Part shown: positions 43,218-51,584 of the stretch, in pieces
Layout: the number at the start of each line of letters is the position of its first letter
How positions within the stretch are numbered: the stretch's first letter is position 1
From: Alkalicoccus urumqiensis
GTDB lineage: Bacteria > Bacillota > Bacilli > Bacillales > Salisediminibacteriaceae
NCBI RefSeq assembly: GCF_002993335.1
Contig: NZ_PVNS01000011.1
Span: 1-64,000, forward strand
DNA length: 64,000 nucleotides
Direction: 5' to 3'
The notes under the pieces: generated by a model
What the model saw: only the letters and a program-made list of their open reading frames with translations
Databases searched by the model: none
What the model was told of the DNA's origin: nothing
Position numbers and translations under genes: made by a program

Positions 43218-43730
43218 TCATTCTTCGTTAAAACCATCGACTTTGTTAAACCACCACCGCAGTGGGAATGCTGCAGCGAGTGCAGCCGCTCCGTTTAAAA
43301 GAAATGATGGCAGAAAGCGCTGTAGAAACAGCATTTCATGAGTCAGCGTTGTAAGTCCGAGAAGCACCATCATTCCATAAACATAGTATTCCAGTGCGAT
43401 CACTCCGACAAGAACAAGAAGCGCTGTGTAGAGAGGCCTTCTCCTCATAAAGGGAGTGGAAATGGAAAATAAATACGTAATAAAACCGAAACCGAACGTG
43501 TAGACGCCGAGCACTGGGGCATAAACGATGTCATACATCATCCCGAAAATAACCGCATAAAATACGCCGTGGCTTTTCGCCCGGTAGATCCCGGTAAACA
43601 GGATCAGCATAAAGAGAAAGCGCGGTATGTACTGCCAGTCCGCTCCGCGGAAATCCGGTGCGAAAACCTGCAGCCACGTTCCTTCAATCACAAGAAAGAA
43701 AAACAGGACAGCCGGGAGAAGGAACCTCAT
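43218..43730 (-). CDS. mreD: Rod shape-determining protein MreD
   Basis: 170-residue membrane protein, five to six helices, MreD family. Start overlaps the mreC stop (ATGA), so coupled. Part of the elongasome with MreB and MreC. Confidence 0.92.
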   Translation of the reverse strand: MRFLLPAVLFFFLVIEGTWLQVFAPDFRGADWQYIPRFLFMLILFTGIYRAKSHGVFYAVIFGMMYDIVYAPVLGVYTFGFGFITYLFSISTPFMRRRPLYTALLVLVGVIALEYYVYGMMVLLGLTTLTHEMLFLQRFLPSFLLNGAAALAAAFPLRWWFNKVDGFNEE

Positions 43731-44599
43731 TCCTCTTCCTCCTCCAGAACAGCTGAAGCATCATCTGCGCCGCGGTCAATAACCATGACGTAATCGAGAT
43801 GATAGAAATCCGCCGATGGCTCGACAAGGGCTGTCTGGCTCAGGCCGAATTCATCCGACTGCACGTCGACAATTTCGCCGATTTCCAGAGCATCCGGAAA
43901 AACGCCGCCTAGCCCGGAAGTCGTCACTGTCTGTCCCGGTTCTACTTCCACATCGACATCGATTTTCGTGAAGCGGAGCAGTCCGCTTTCGTCATCGATT
44001 CCTTCGATAAATCCGTAGATGGACTGGTTCCCTCCAGTTGCCATCGCAGAAATCCGGTTGGTGACGTCCTGATCACTGAGAAGCTGTACAGAGGACGAAA
44101 ACTGGGAAACCCGGCTGATTTTACCGATGAGCCCCTGGGAGGTGATAACCGCCATATCCTCTTCGATGCCGTCCTGCGCACCAAGGTTAATGCCGACCAG
44201 CTGATTCCAGCGGTCGGGGCTCCGATGGATGACGACGGCTTCCTGCGCAGAATAATCAAGAAGATCATCCCGCATGTCGAACATCCCTTCCAGTTCCTCG
44301 TTCCGGCGGCGCAGCTGGGAAAGCTCCGCCCGCTGGGAAGCATAATCATCCAGGTGGGCTTTGAGCATCTGGTTTTCCTCATATAAGTTCTGCAGATCAC
44401 CGATTCCATCAAAGCTGCTGCTGAGCCAGTACGCAGGCCGGGAAAAAACCGACTGCACGGTACCGACGGCATCTGAAACAAATTGTTCCGGCCAGGAAAG
44501 GGCTCTATTCTGGTTCAGTGAGTACCCGACGAGGCCGACTAAAAAAATCAGACAGACAAGCAGCACAATCAGCCGTCTGTTTGAAAAAAATGGAGACAT
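43727..44599 (-). CDS. mreC: Rod shape-determining protein MreC
   Basis: 290 residues: one N-terminal membrane helix (about 8-28), a coiled coil (about 60-105) and the extracytoplasmic beta-barrel domain with GINLGAQDGIEEDMAVITSQGLIGKI. Start ATG 44599, seven bases after TAGGTG; a GTG three codons upstream overlaps that site. The C-terminus is very acidic. Confidence 0.94.
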   Translation of the reverse strand: MSPFFSNRRLIVLLVCLIFLVGLVGYSLNQNRALSWPEQFVSDAVGTVQSVFSRPAYWLSSSFDGIGDLQNLYEENQMLKAHLDDYASQRAELSQLRRRNEELEGMFDMRDDLLDYSAQEAVVIHRSPDRWNQLVGINLGAQDGIEEDMAVITSQGLIGKISRVSQFSSSVQLLSDQDVTNRISAMATGGNQSIYGFIEGIDDESGLLRFTKIDVDVEVEPGQTVTTSGLGGVFPDALEIGEIVDVQSDEFGLSQTALVEPSADFYHLDYVMVIDRGADDASAVLEEEEE

Positions 44600-44611
44600 C
44601 AGGAGCACCTA

Positions 44612-45652
44612 CTATCCTTTTCGATTCGACCGGGCTGTAATTCCTGCTTTGGAGCGGAATAAATGCAGATTTTCCAACGCTTTTCCTGTGCCGACGGCGA
44701 CACTGTCCAATGGTTCATCTGCTACAAGAACCGGCATGTTTGTTTCATCGCTTAATACTTTATCCAGATTGCGGAGAAGAGCTCCACCGCCTGTCAGAAC
44801 AATCCCGCGGTCCATAATATCCGCCGCAAGCTCCGGCGGCGACTGTTCCAGCGTGTTTTTCACCGCTTCGACAATCGCAGAGACGGTTTCTTCAAGCGCT
44901 CCGGCAATTTCCTCGCCGCTGATCGTGATCGTTTTCGGAAGACCTGTTACGAGGTCCCGTCCGCGGATGTCCATCGTTTCCCCGCCGGCAACATCGCCTG
45001 CAGCTCCGATTTCAAACTTCACCGCTTCTGCGGTGCGTTCTCCGATCATCAGGCTGTACGTTTTCTTCACGTACTGCACGATGGACTCATCCATCTCATC
45101 TCCGGCTACGCGCACAGACTGGCTCGTTACGATACCGCCGAGCGAGATGATCGCCACTTCGGTCGTGCCGCCGCCGATATCGACGATCATACTTCCAGTC
45201 GGCTCCCATACAGGTAAATTCGCACCAATCGCTGCCGCAAACGGCTCTTCAATAGTGTACGCCTCTCTGGCTCCTGCCTGTTTCGTCGCATCCTCCACCG
45301 CACGCTTTTCCACTGCGGTAATGCCTGACGGTACGCAGACCATCACATTCGGCTTTTTGCCAAAAAAAGAACGCTGGCGGAGCGCCTGCTGAATAAAATG
45401 CTTCATCATCGTTGCCGTTGTATCGAAATCGGCAATGACGCCGTCTTTCATCGGCCGGATCGCTACGATATTGCCGGGTGTTCTTCCGATCATGTTTTTC
45501 GCATCGCTTCCGACCGCTTCGATCGTCCCGGAGTCGGAGCGGATCGCCACAACGGAAGGCTCCCGCATGATGACACCTTTTCCTTTTACGTATACGAGTG
45601 TGTTGGCCGTGCCTAAATCAATTCCTAAGTCTTTTGAGAATCCAGAAAACAT
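44612..45652 (-). CDS. mreB: Actin-like cell-shape protein MreB
   Basis: 346 residues, full-length MreB: phosphate-1 [15 protein letters not shown], phosphate-2 [10 protein letters not shown] and adenosine motif [12 protein letters not shown]. It polymerises under the membrane and directs lateral wall synthesis. First of mreBCD-minCD; the upstream spacer holds two TATAAT -10-like hexamers without convincing -35 boxes. Confidence 0.97.
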   Translation of the reverse strand: MFSGFSKDLGIDLGTANTLVYVKGKGVIMREPSVVAIRSDSGTIEAVGSDAKNMIGRTPGNIVAIRPMKDGVIADFDTTATMMKHFIQQALRQRSFFGKKPNVMVCVPSGITAVEKRAVEDATKQAGAREAYTIEEPFAAAIGANLPVWEPTGSMIVDIGGGTTEVAIISLGGIVTSQSVRVAGDEMDESIVQYVKKTYSLMIGERTAEAVKFEIGAAGDVAGGETMDIRGRDLVTGLPKTITISGEEIAGALEETVSAIVEAVKNTLEQSPPELAADIMDRGIVLTGGGALLRNLDKVLSDETNMPVLVADEPLDSVAVGTGKALENLHLFRSKAGITARSNRKG

Positions 45653-45829
45653 CTATGTAACTCCCTTCACATTATACCACCTGTCATAAGGCCGATATGT
45701 TTCATTATACTGAATCAGCCCGGGAAAGAGTAGCGCTTTTCCTAATAAGGCCACAAAATCCTTATTTTATCCTAACACACCCCCTATACCATGTACATAT
45801 AAGGAGCCGTTACGGAATCCACAGAAAGC

Positions 45830-45859
45830 AGGCCGGGTGCATCACCTGTGCCCCGGCCT
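45830..45859 (-). terminator. Hairpin between radC and mreB
   Basis: Eight-bp GC stem AGGCCGGG/CCCGGCCT with a 14-base loop just after radC and only a weak T stretch; likely a partial terminator, with mreB able to use its own promoter. The rest of the spacer to 45653 also holds a dyad AATAAGG...CCTTATT (45744-45766). Confidence 0.5.
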
Positions 45860-45872
45860 GTGAAAACGACTT

Positions 45873-46565
45873 TTAAATGTAGCCTTTCTCTTTCATGGAA
45901 AAGTACCGTTTGTCCCCGATAATAATGTGATCGAGCATCTCCACCCCCATCGTCTTCCCGCAGGAGGCGAGCCGCTTTGTTACGTCAATATCCTCGGGAC
46001 TCGGCTCCGGATTACCAGAAGGATGATTATGCAGACAGATAAACGCGGCACACGAGCAGCGGAGCGCTTCTCTGTATACTTCTCTCGGGTGGACGACGCT
46101 TGCGTTCAAACTGCCGATAAACAGCGTTTTCTTTTTGATGACAGCATTTTTCGTGTTCAAGTATAGTGCCGTGAAGTGTTCCTGAGTCAGATGGCGCATT
46201 TCCTCCATCATTAAGTCTGCCGCATCTGCCGGGGAGCGGATGATATCCGTCTCCTCCACTGAAAGCGACGCCATCCGGCTGCCGAGCTCGACAGCGGCAA
46301 GCAGCTGTACCGCTCTGGCTTCGCCGATGCCGTGAATCGTCATGCATTCCTCCACCGATGCCTGACGGAGCAGCTTCAGTCCATCAAAATGGTTCAGCAC
46401 TTTCCCTGATAGTGTCAGAACAGACTCCCTCTTCGTTCCGGATCCGAGAAGCAGTGCTATAAGCTCCTGATTGGAAAGAGACTCCCTGCCATACTTCACC
46501 AGCCGCTCCCGCGGACGTTCCACTCTCGGAACATCCCGGATCATGAGACTTTCCTGCATCGCCAT
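45873..46565 (-). CDS. radC: RadC/YsxA JAB-domain protein
   Basis: 230 residues: N-terminal helix-hairpin-helix-like part (1-100) and JAB1/MPN metalloprotease-like domain with the HNHPSGNPEPSPEDIDVTKR motif (metal ligands His, His, Asp) and the upstream Glu. Despite the name, a DNA repair role is doubtful. Usual place between maf and mreB. Confidence 0.95.
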   Translation of the reverse strand: MAMQESLMIRDVPRVERPRERLVKYGRESLSNQELIALLLGSGTKRESVLTLSGKVLNHFDGLKLLRQASVEECMTIHGIGEARAVQLLAAVELGSRMASLSVEETDIIRSPADAADLMMEEMRHLTQEHFTALYLNTKNAVIKKKTLFIGSLNASVVHPREVYREALRCSCAAFICLHNHPSGNPEPSPEDIDVTKRLASCGKTMGVEMLDHIIIGDKRYFSMKEKGYI

Positions 46566-46583
46566 CTAAAACCTCCAGACGGG

Positions 46584-47147
46584 TTACTTCACCCCGTACG
46601 TTTTAAGCGCACGGGCAGCTCTGGCGACCGGGAGGCCCATCACCGCATAATAATCGCCGCGGATCTCCCTGACGAAGAGGGCACCTTTCCCCTGTATTCC
46701 GTAGGCACCAGCCTTATCCGCCGGCTCCTTTGTCTGTATGTACTGCTCTATATCCGAATCAGACAGGTCAAAAAAGTCCACCTCTGTCACTGCTGTAAAC
46801 GTCTCCGTTTTCTCTGCTGACACAATGGCAGCGCCGGTATACACGTGATGCGTTTTTCCTGAAAGCATCCGGAGCATCGCCGCTGCATCGGTTTCATCCG
46901 CCGGCTTTCCAAGAATGTGGTCCTGCACCGCAACCACCGTATCCGAGCCGATTACGACGGCTTCCGGGTTCGCTGTGAAGACCGCACGTGCCTTTCTCAA
47001 AGCCAGAAGAACAGCCGCGTCCTCCGTTTTCACGTCCGCGGCCAGTTCTTCGGAAACATTGCTTGGAATCGTATCGAATGTAAAGCCGGCAAGCGTCAGC
47101 AGTTCCACCCTTCTCGGGGATTGGGACGCCAGTATGAGCTGCTTCAT
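46584..47147 (-). CDS. maf: Nucleoside triphosphate pyrophosphatase Maf
   Basis: 187 residues starting at ATG 47147 behind AAAGGAG. Signature ILASQSPRRVELL at the N-terminus, then IGSDTVVAV and ADKAGAYGIQGKGALFV. It hydrolyses non-canonical or pyrimidine NTPs (dTTP/UTP type) and in Bacillus affects septation. A longer upstream open frame crosses the pil terminator and is not used. Confidence 0.95.
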   Translation of the reverse strand: MKQLILASQSPRRVELLTLAGFTFDTIPSNVSEELAADVKTEDAAVLLALRKARAVFTANPEAVVIGSDTVVAVQDHILGKPADETDAAAMLRMLSGKTHHVYTGAAIVSAEKTETFTAVTEVDFFDLSDSDIEQYIQTKEPADKAGAYGIQGKGALFVREIRGDYYAVMGLPVARAARALKTYGVK

Positions 47148-47212
47148 GCTCCCATCTCCTTTTTCATCGTTCTGATTCTCTTCCTGTTTCTCGTTCTGCT
47201 CAGCTGCTGGAA

Positions 47213-47244
47213 ACAAAAAGAAGTGGTATGTAAAAACATACCAC
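47213..47244 (-). terminator. Terminator of the type IV pilus operon
   Basis: GTGGTATG/CATACCAC (47223-47230 with 47237-47244), then TTCTTTTTG on the minus strand. Confidence 0.8.
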
Positions 47245-47283
47245 AACTTCACCTGAATGAACAGCAAAAGGAGAATATACGTT

Positions 47284-48129
47284 CTATTCCCTGAACGGGG
47301 ACTCACGGTCGGGTGTCTCCGGATAATCGCGCACCGGCGCTTCCGGTTCGAGATCTTCCCGTGCCGGATAATAGAAGGACGATACCTGCACTTCAAAGAA
47401 AATATCCGACTGGCCGTCAAAGATCCTATCCTCATCCTGTCCCAGGAATAAAATGGACTCGATGTTTGTATACCGCTCGAGCGCATCGAGCTCCGCGAGA
47501 AAACGCTCCAGATGTTCATACGTATTCACTTTTAATTCAATCACGGCGGTCTGCTTCCGCACCCCGTTTAACGGCTCTTCCTGAACCGCTCCGTCCGGCA
47601 GGGTTTCATCCGTCTCCACTTCCCGGTCTTCCAGGTCGCTTTCGAGATCAACATCCTCCAGCTCGACATCGTCATCGGTCGCTGTCAGTTCTTCATCCTC
47701 TTCGATTTCCTCCCGGCGGACATCATCGATCGACTCACCTTGATCCTCTGCGCCGGTGGAAGGGCCGACTTCTACTGTTTCGTAGGCATACACCGGCTGA
47801 TCATAGTCCATATATATATCCATAATCCGGATATCTGCCAGCTCTTCAGCCATGCTGATATCCATGAGGAACTGATCGGTCTGACGGACGACCGGCAGAC
47901 GGCGCTGCAGATCGGTTGTCGATGCCATGCCGGACGCTTCTTCTTCTGCCTCCCGGAGCTGTCCTTCCAGCTCCTGAATATACGCATCCTCTGTCTCCGC
48001 TGCCTCTTCTGCATCAGCGGCACCAGTCCATTCCGGATGAACCGTATTGAAATACACGGCCGTAAGCGAGAGGACAACGAGCAGCAGGACGCCGAACGTC
48101 AGTAATTTCTGTTTGGCGGCAAACGTCAT
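47284..48129 (-). CDS. pilO: Type IV pilus inner-membrane protein PilO-like
   Basis: 281 residues: one N-terminal helix (about 9-28), a coiled coil (45-66) and a PilO-type ferredoxin-like half (from about 190, IELKVNTYEHLERFLAELDALERYTNIESILF). Between them is an acidic insertion (about 125-185, mostly Asp and Glu) that other PilO proteins lack. It pairs with PilN in the alignment complex. Overlaps pilN by four bases. Confidence 0.8.
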   Translation of the reverse strand: MTFAAKQKLLTFGVLLLVVLSLTAVYFNTVHPEWTGAADAEEAAETEDAYIQELEGQLREAEEEASGMASTTDLQRRLPVVRQTDQFLMDISMAEELADIRIMDIYMDYDQPVYAYETVEVGPSTGAEDQGESIDDVRREEIEEDEELTATDDDVELEDVDLESDLEDREVETDETLPDGAVQEEPLNGVRKQTAVIELKVNTYEHLERFLAELDALERYTNIESILFLGQDEDRIFDGQSDIFFEVQVSSFYYPAREDLEPEAPVRDYPETPDRESPFRE

Positions 48130-48758
48130 GGCAGATCCACCTCATCTTCCAGATCTTCGACTTCTTCCTCCGGCGGTTCAAAGCTCCGCACCGCATCCGG
48201 ATGAAGCACGAGGTTCATCGTCGTGAAGTACTGCGGCAGATACTCTTCGTACCAGAAAATATCTTCCTCAAGCTCCTCTAAAATTTCCTCTCCAATGACG
48301 GTATCGAGCTCCGCGCGCTGTATAAGAGCAGAGGACTCCAGGCTGTTCTGGTAAAGAGCGACATCCGGCATACTCGTTGCGATCCATTCGATCTGGACAT
48401 TGTCCGGGAACGAATAATCAAACAGGGTCATCGTGCCTTCCGGAGGCATCATGCGGACAGCCTCCTGCAGCACGACAGAGGCAGGAACGACTTTCTCGTC
48501 CAGCTCCTGAATGCGCGCCTCCAGCTCATCGTTATCACTATTCTGAAGCTCCTGAATCGTCCGCTCCAGTTCTGCAGCTTCGATACGCTTCTCCTGCAGC
48601 CTGTCTTCCGCCATCTCCCGGTCCTCGCCGAACTGCTGGCCGAGAAAAAAGAGGAGAAGGACGCCGAGCAGTCCCGCAGCCAGGATGAAAAAGACGGATT
48701 TTGGCACGGCTCCGGACCGTTTTCGTTTTTTCGGAAGTAAATTGATTTCTACAGGCAT
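48126..48758 (-). CDS. pilN: Type IV pilus inner-membrane protein PilN-like
   Basis: 210 residues. The cytoplasmic N-terminus VEINLLPKKRKR is the conserved INLLP motif that binds PilM; one helix follows (about 21-41), then a coiled coil and an extracytoplasmic domain. The last 20 residues are Glu/Asp-rich. Confidence 0.88.
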   Translation of the reverse strand: MPVEINLLPKKRKRSGAVPKSVFFILAAGLLGVLLLFFLGQQFGEDREMAEDRLQEKRIEAAELERTIQELQNSDNDELEARIQELDEKVVPASVVLQEAVRMMPPEGTMTLFDYSFPDNVQIEWIATSMPDVALYQNSLESSALIQRAELDTVIGEEILEELEEDIFWYEEYLPQYFTTMNLVLHPDAVRSFEPPEEEVEDLEDEVDLP

Positions 48759-48760
48759 CG

Positions 48761-49747
48761 TTACACCTCTTTTTTCAATGCCAGACCTATGGCTGCATAA
48801 TCTTTCGTCGTAATCGGCTGATTCTGCTTAGACTCCCAGTCGCTTTCCGCAAACAGCGCACACGGGAGGTTCAGCTGCTCTTTCAGCTCTTTCCGGAATT
48901 CTTTTATATACGGATGGTCGCCGCCGAGAACGATCTGCGACACCGGTTCACCGTCCTGCTGATACGTGTACTGATAATAGTTCAGCAGTTTGCCGAGCTC
49001 GTCAATGACATACCGCCACGAACGTTTAATTTCTTCGTCGGTTCCGCCCCAGGCAAGATCGTTCTCTCCGCCGGATTCCGATGGATACGTCCATTTATCC
49101 TCCGGCAGATCGAGAAGAATGGTCCGCATAATAAGAGGCAGATCATCCGAAAATATGCTTGCATGCACGTACGTCGGGGCAAGCTGCAGAATGAGTTTTT
49201 CCTGTTCCAATTCTCCGCTGTTCCGTTCATTGTAGAGCCTGTAGAGCGCAAGCGGTGAAAGATCCGCTGCTGCCGGCTTGACGCGCACTTCCCGGAGCAG
49301 CCGCGCAAGCGTCGTCACGGCGTTTTCCGGTGCAGCAAAGAGAAGAATTTCGCGTTCTTCTTCCGTCCGGCTGATTTCATGCCAGTCAAATACCGGATGT
49401 TCCATCGGCAGGTGCAGCTGATCCCCGAGCTGCATATACAGGTGACCGCGGATATCGTCATCGTCTACGGTAAGCGGGACGGTGTGCTTTCGTACGATCG
49501 ACAGGGAATCCGGGATGGAGAAAAAGACTTTCCGGCCTTTCAGCTTCCACGCTTCGACGCACTCCTGAAGCACCGTTAACAGCGTGTCCACTTCTTTTAC
49601 TTCCCCCTGGGAAAACACGCCCCTCGGCAGGTACCGTTCCTCCACCCGGACCACTTGATTAGCAGACCGGCCGTTCAGCCGGGCATAGCGGATCACGTGA
49701 TCTGAAATTAACAGTGCGTGACGCGCACCACCGATATGTAAATCCAT
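48761..49747 (-). CDS. pilM: Type IV pilus actin-like protein PilM
   Basis: About 328 residues, actin/FtsA-fold PilM. It begins MDLHIGGARHALLISDHVIRYARL and has typical KVFFSIPDSLSIVRKHTVPL and Asp-rich DDDDIRGHLYMQL. It links the cytoplasmic motor to PilN. The ATG at 49747 is preferred; another in frame, 12 bases upstream, directly abuts the AAAGG site. Confidence 0.85.
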   Translation of the reverse strand: MDLHIGGARHALLISDHVIRYARLNGRSANQVVRVEERYLPRGVFSQGEVKEVDTLLTVLQECVEAWKLKGRKVFFSIPDSLSIVRKHTVPLTVDDDDIRGHLYMQLGDQLHLPMEHPVFDWHEISRTEEEREILLFAAPENAVTTLARLLREVRVKPAAADLSPLALYRLYNERNSGELEQEKLILQLAPTYVHASIFSDDLPLIMRTILLDLPEDKWTYPSESGGENDLAWGGTDEEIKRSWRYVIDELGKLLNYYQYTYQQDGEPVSQIVLGGDHPYIKEFRKELKEQLNLPCALFAESDWESKQNQPITTKDYAAIGLALKKEV

Positions 49748-49762
49748 AAACAACCGCATCCT

Positions 49763-50533
49763 TTATGATAAAAATAAGGCTATGAGCATCCAGTAGCCGG
49801 TTAATAAATCTTCTGCAAAAAAGTAGGAAAGCAGCGCCCCCAGAGCGATAAACGGACCGAAGGGCACTTCGGTTTTCCGGTTCCAGCCGTTCTTCACAAT
49901 GCCGAAAGCTGCAAACAGCAGCCCGCACAAAGCTGCGAGAAACAGCGACAGCAGTGTCGGTACGGTGCCGAGCACGAGCCCGATCACGCCGTACAGCTTA
50001 ATATCCCCGCCGCCCATGCCGCCGCGGGAAGCCCAGGCGATAAACAGCAGCAGGAGAAATCCTGCCGCGGATCCAATCAGCGCGTCCCACCACGGCGAAA
50101 GCGGCGCTGTCGTCAGCCGGAGTAACAGCAGCGGCACGAGAAAAAACAGCAGAACGTTATTTAAGATCAGTTTTTTATACAGGTCACTGACGGTGCAGAT
50201 GACGAGCAGGGAAATAAACAGGAGTGCCGTCACGAGTTCCGCGGAAAAGCCGAGTGCCCAGTAGGCATAAAAAAACAGCATGCCTGTCACAAGCTCCATC
50301 GCCGGATAAAGCGGCGAAATTCGCGTCCCGCAGCCGGCACAGCGCCCCCGCTGCCAGACGTACGACAGGACCGGGATCAGCTGCGCCGGCGAGAGTGTTC
50401 GGCCGCATTCCGGGCAGGCCGAGCGGGGCGACACAATCGACTCCCCCGCTGCCAGCCGGAGGCCGACGACATTATAAAACGATCCGAGCACGAGCCCGGC
50501 CGCGAATATGTATGTAGACCAGAACCATTCCAT
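49763..50533 (-). CDS. pilD: Prepilin peptidase (PilD/ComC)
   Basis: 256-residue membrane aspartic protease that cleaves prepilin leaders and methylates the new N-terminus. Cytoplasmic zinc cysteines CPEC and CAGC (40, 43, 65, 68) and both catalytic aspartates (TVSDLYKK and GGGDIKL) are present, with eight helices. In B. subtilis the ComC gene lies at the same place after folC. Ribosome binding site GGAGGCG. Confidence 0.95.
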   Translation of the reverse strand: MEWFWSTYIFAAGLVLGSFYNVVGLRLAAGESIVSPRSACPECGRTLSPAQLIPVLSYVWQRGRCAGCGTRISPLYPAMELVTGMLFFYAYWALGFSAELVTALLFISLLVICTVSDLYKKLILNNVLLFFLVPLLLLRLTTAPLSPWWDALIGSAAGFLLLLFIAWASRGGMGGGDIKLYGVIGLVLGTVPTLLSLFLAALCGLLFAAFGIVKNGWNRKTEVPFGPFIALGALLSYFFAEDLLTGYWMLIALFLS

Positions 50534-50643
50534 CGCCGACGCCTCCGTTACACTTATTTCCTATTATAGACGTTTTTGTACACCGGGGAAACAGAAAACC
50601 GAAACTCTCGCGTAATTCTTGCAGGACAAGGGCGGGAGAATCG

Positions 50644-50671
50644 AAAAAAGAGCCGCAGCAGCCGCTGCGGC
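50644..50671 (-). terminator. Terminator after the pilin gene
   Basis: GCCGCAGC/GCTGCGGC stem, GGCT loop, TCTTTTTTC tail. It separates the abundant pilin transcript from pilD-pilMNO. The remaining spacer to 50534 shows nothing else recognised. Confidence 0.85.
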
Positions 50672-50771
50672 GAAAGGAATATCAAACTGAATTTTGTTGA
50701 AGGGAATTGCTATTAAGCAATGTCACACATTCAGTTACTAAATTGAAAAGTTAATATTCCGATGATTCATC

Positions 50772-51266
50772 TTATTGATTCTGTACAAGTGCATCTCTAC
50801 CATCTGTACGGATCTCACTGATTTCTGTTCCGCTAAAGTAACTTTCACTATCTTCACCAGTCATCGTAATCGTAAAAGAATCTGTATCAGCAGTATACTC
50901 AACATACGCTTCCTCATACGCAGCGTTGTCATTCATCGGATCGAGGAAGTCGTCTCCGAGGTATCCACCCTCATTGAGATCTATTTCATTACCGAAATTA
51001 GACGAGTTAGACATATCATTATCGTCGTTATTGTTTACATAGAGTGCGGTATCTTCCGTCACGTTCTCCCCGATCACGGCAAGTCTCGCTGCGTCGTGCA
51101 GGGTTTCGGCGTTGGCGACCTGGGCGTCCTCGCGGGAGTTCTCAATGATGCCGCCGATGCTTGGTACCGCGATGGCTGCGATGATACCGAGGATAACGAC
51201 GACAGCCAGCAGTTCGACGAGTGTGAGACCTTTCTGGTTCTTTAACAGCTGTTTCAGTTTCTTCAT
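50772..51266 (-). CDS. Type IV pilin
   Basis: 164-residue prepilin starting at ATG 51266 (AGAGGAG upstream). The short basic leader MKKLKQLLKNQKG ends in Gly 13; cleavage gives Leu +1 and Glu +5 (LTLVELLAVVVILGIIAAIA), the class III signal for PilD. The soluble domain is acidic (Asp and Asn rich) and has no cysteine pair. It is the only pilin-like gene in the window, so likely the major pilin. A c-di-GMP-II-type riboswitch with terminator precedes it, and a second terminator follows, making it a self-contained switchable unit. Confidence 0.93.
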   Translation of the reverse strand: MKKLKQLLKNQKGLTLVELLAVVVILGIIAAIAVPSIGGIIENSREDAQVANAETLHDAARLAVIGENVTEDTALYVNNNDDNDMSNSSNFGNEIDLNEGGYLGDDFLDPMNDNAAYEEAYVEYTADTDSFTITMTGEDSESYFSGTEISEIRTDGRDALVQNQ

Positions 51267-51330
51267 ACTTTCCACTCCTCTAAATATAATAGTGACAAAT
51301 GACACCGGACTTTAGACTAAGTAAAGGCGT

Positions 51331-51443
51331 AAAAAGACCGGCTCTCCAACAAGTTTGAAAGCCGGTTGCACTACTCGCTCCAGCTTTGTCAAGTGCCCAC
51401 ATACGACAAAGCGTTCACAGCTCCTTCGTTTCTTCATAAATGC
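51331..51443 (-). promoter_or_regulatory. Cyclic di-GMP-II riboswitch with overlapping terminator, upstream of the pilin gene
   Basis: The minus strand contains the core of the c-di-GMP-II aptamer: GAAGAAACGAAGGAG, GGGCACTTGAC (51388-51398) and GTAGTGCAACCG (51363-51374), spaced as in the Clostridium acetobutylicum aptamer of known structure. GCAC pairs with GTGC, CTTTGTC (51405-51411) pairs with GACAAAG (51384-51390), and a P1 of TGAAG with CTTTCA is possible. The terminator arm ACCGGCTTTC (51357-51366) overlaps the aptamer's 3' end and pairs with GAGAGCCGGT (51337-51346), followed by TTTTT. Ligand binding would thus prevent termination (an ON switch, inferred). The pilin ATG lies 64 bases beyond the T-run. 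Confidence 0.82.
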
Positions 51444-51444
51444 A

Positions 51445-51530
51445 AGTATACGTGCCTATCCGGGGGAGGCATAGAGACTTTTGGCTTAAATCCATTTGTT
51501 AAATGAATTTCTGTTGAAAATCCTGAGTCT
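51445..51530 (-). promoter_or_regulatory. Possible promoter and dyads upstream of the riboswitch
   Basis: A -10-like TATACT (51445-51450) would start transcription at the first base of the aptamer. No -35 is seen; in its place is the dyad TGCCT-N9-AGGCA (51453-51471). Further up is a 10-bp hairpin, AAATTCATTT with AAATGGATTT (51488-51510), inside a weaker outer stem. The arrangement suggests an activated promoter, or the end of the pilC transcript. Confidence 0.35.
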
Positions 51531-51584
51531 TTTGCCTCTTAGTTTATGAGTACCCCGTCAACAATCTGTGTAAACCTGCCAATA

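Noticed and set aside
45653-45760. Two TATAAT hexamers upstream of mreB as definite promoters
   Set aside because: Neither has a -35 at 16-18 bases that I would accept, and no extended -10 TG. Mentioned only within the mreB entry.
47148-47519. N-terminal extension of Maf up to 47519
   Set aside because: It runs through the pilus operon terminator and into pilO, and lacks a ribosome binding site; the Maf signature starts at the ATG at 47147.
51337-51366. Reading the hairpin at 51337-51366 only as the pilC terminator
   Set aside because: It lies 220 bases past pilC and its 5' arm overlaps conserved riboswitch bases, so it fits better as the expression platform of the pilin gene. It may still stop pilC read-through.
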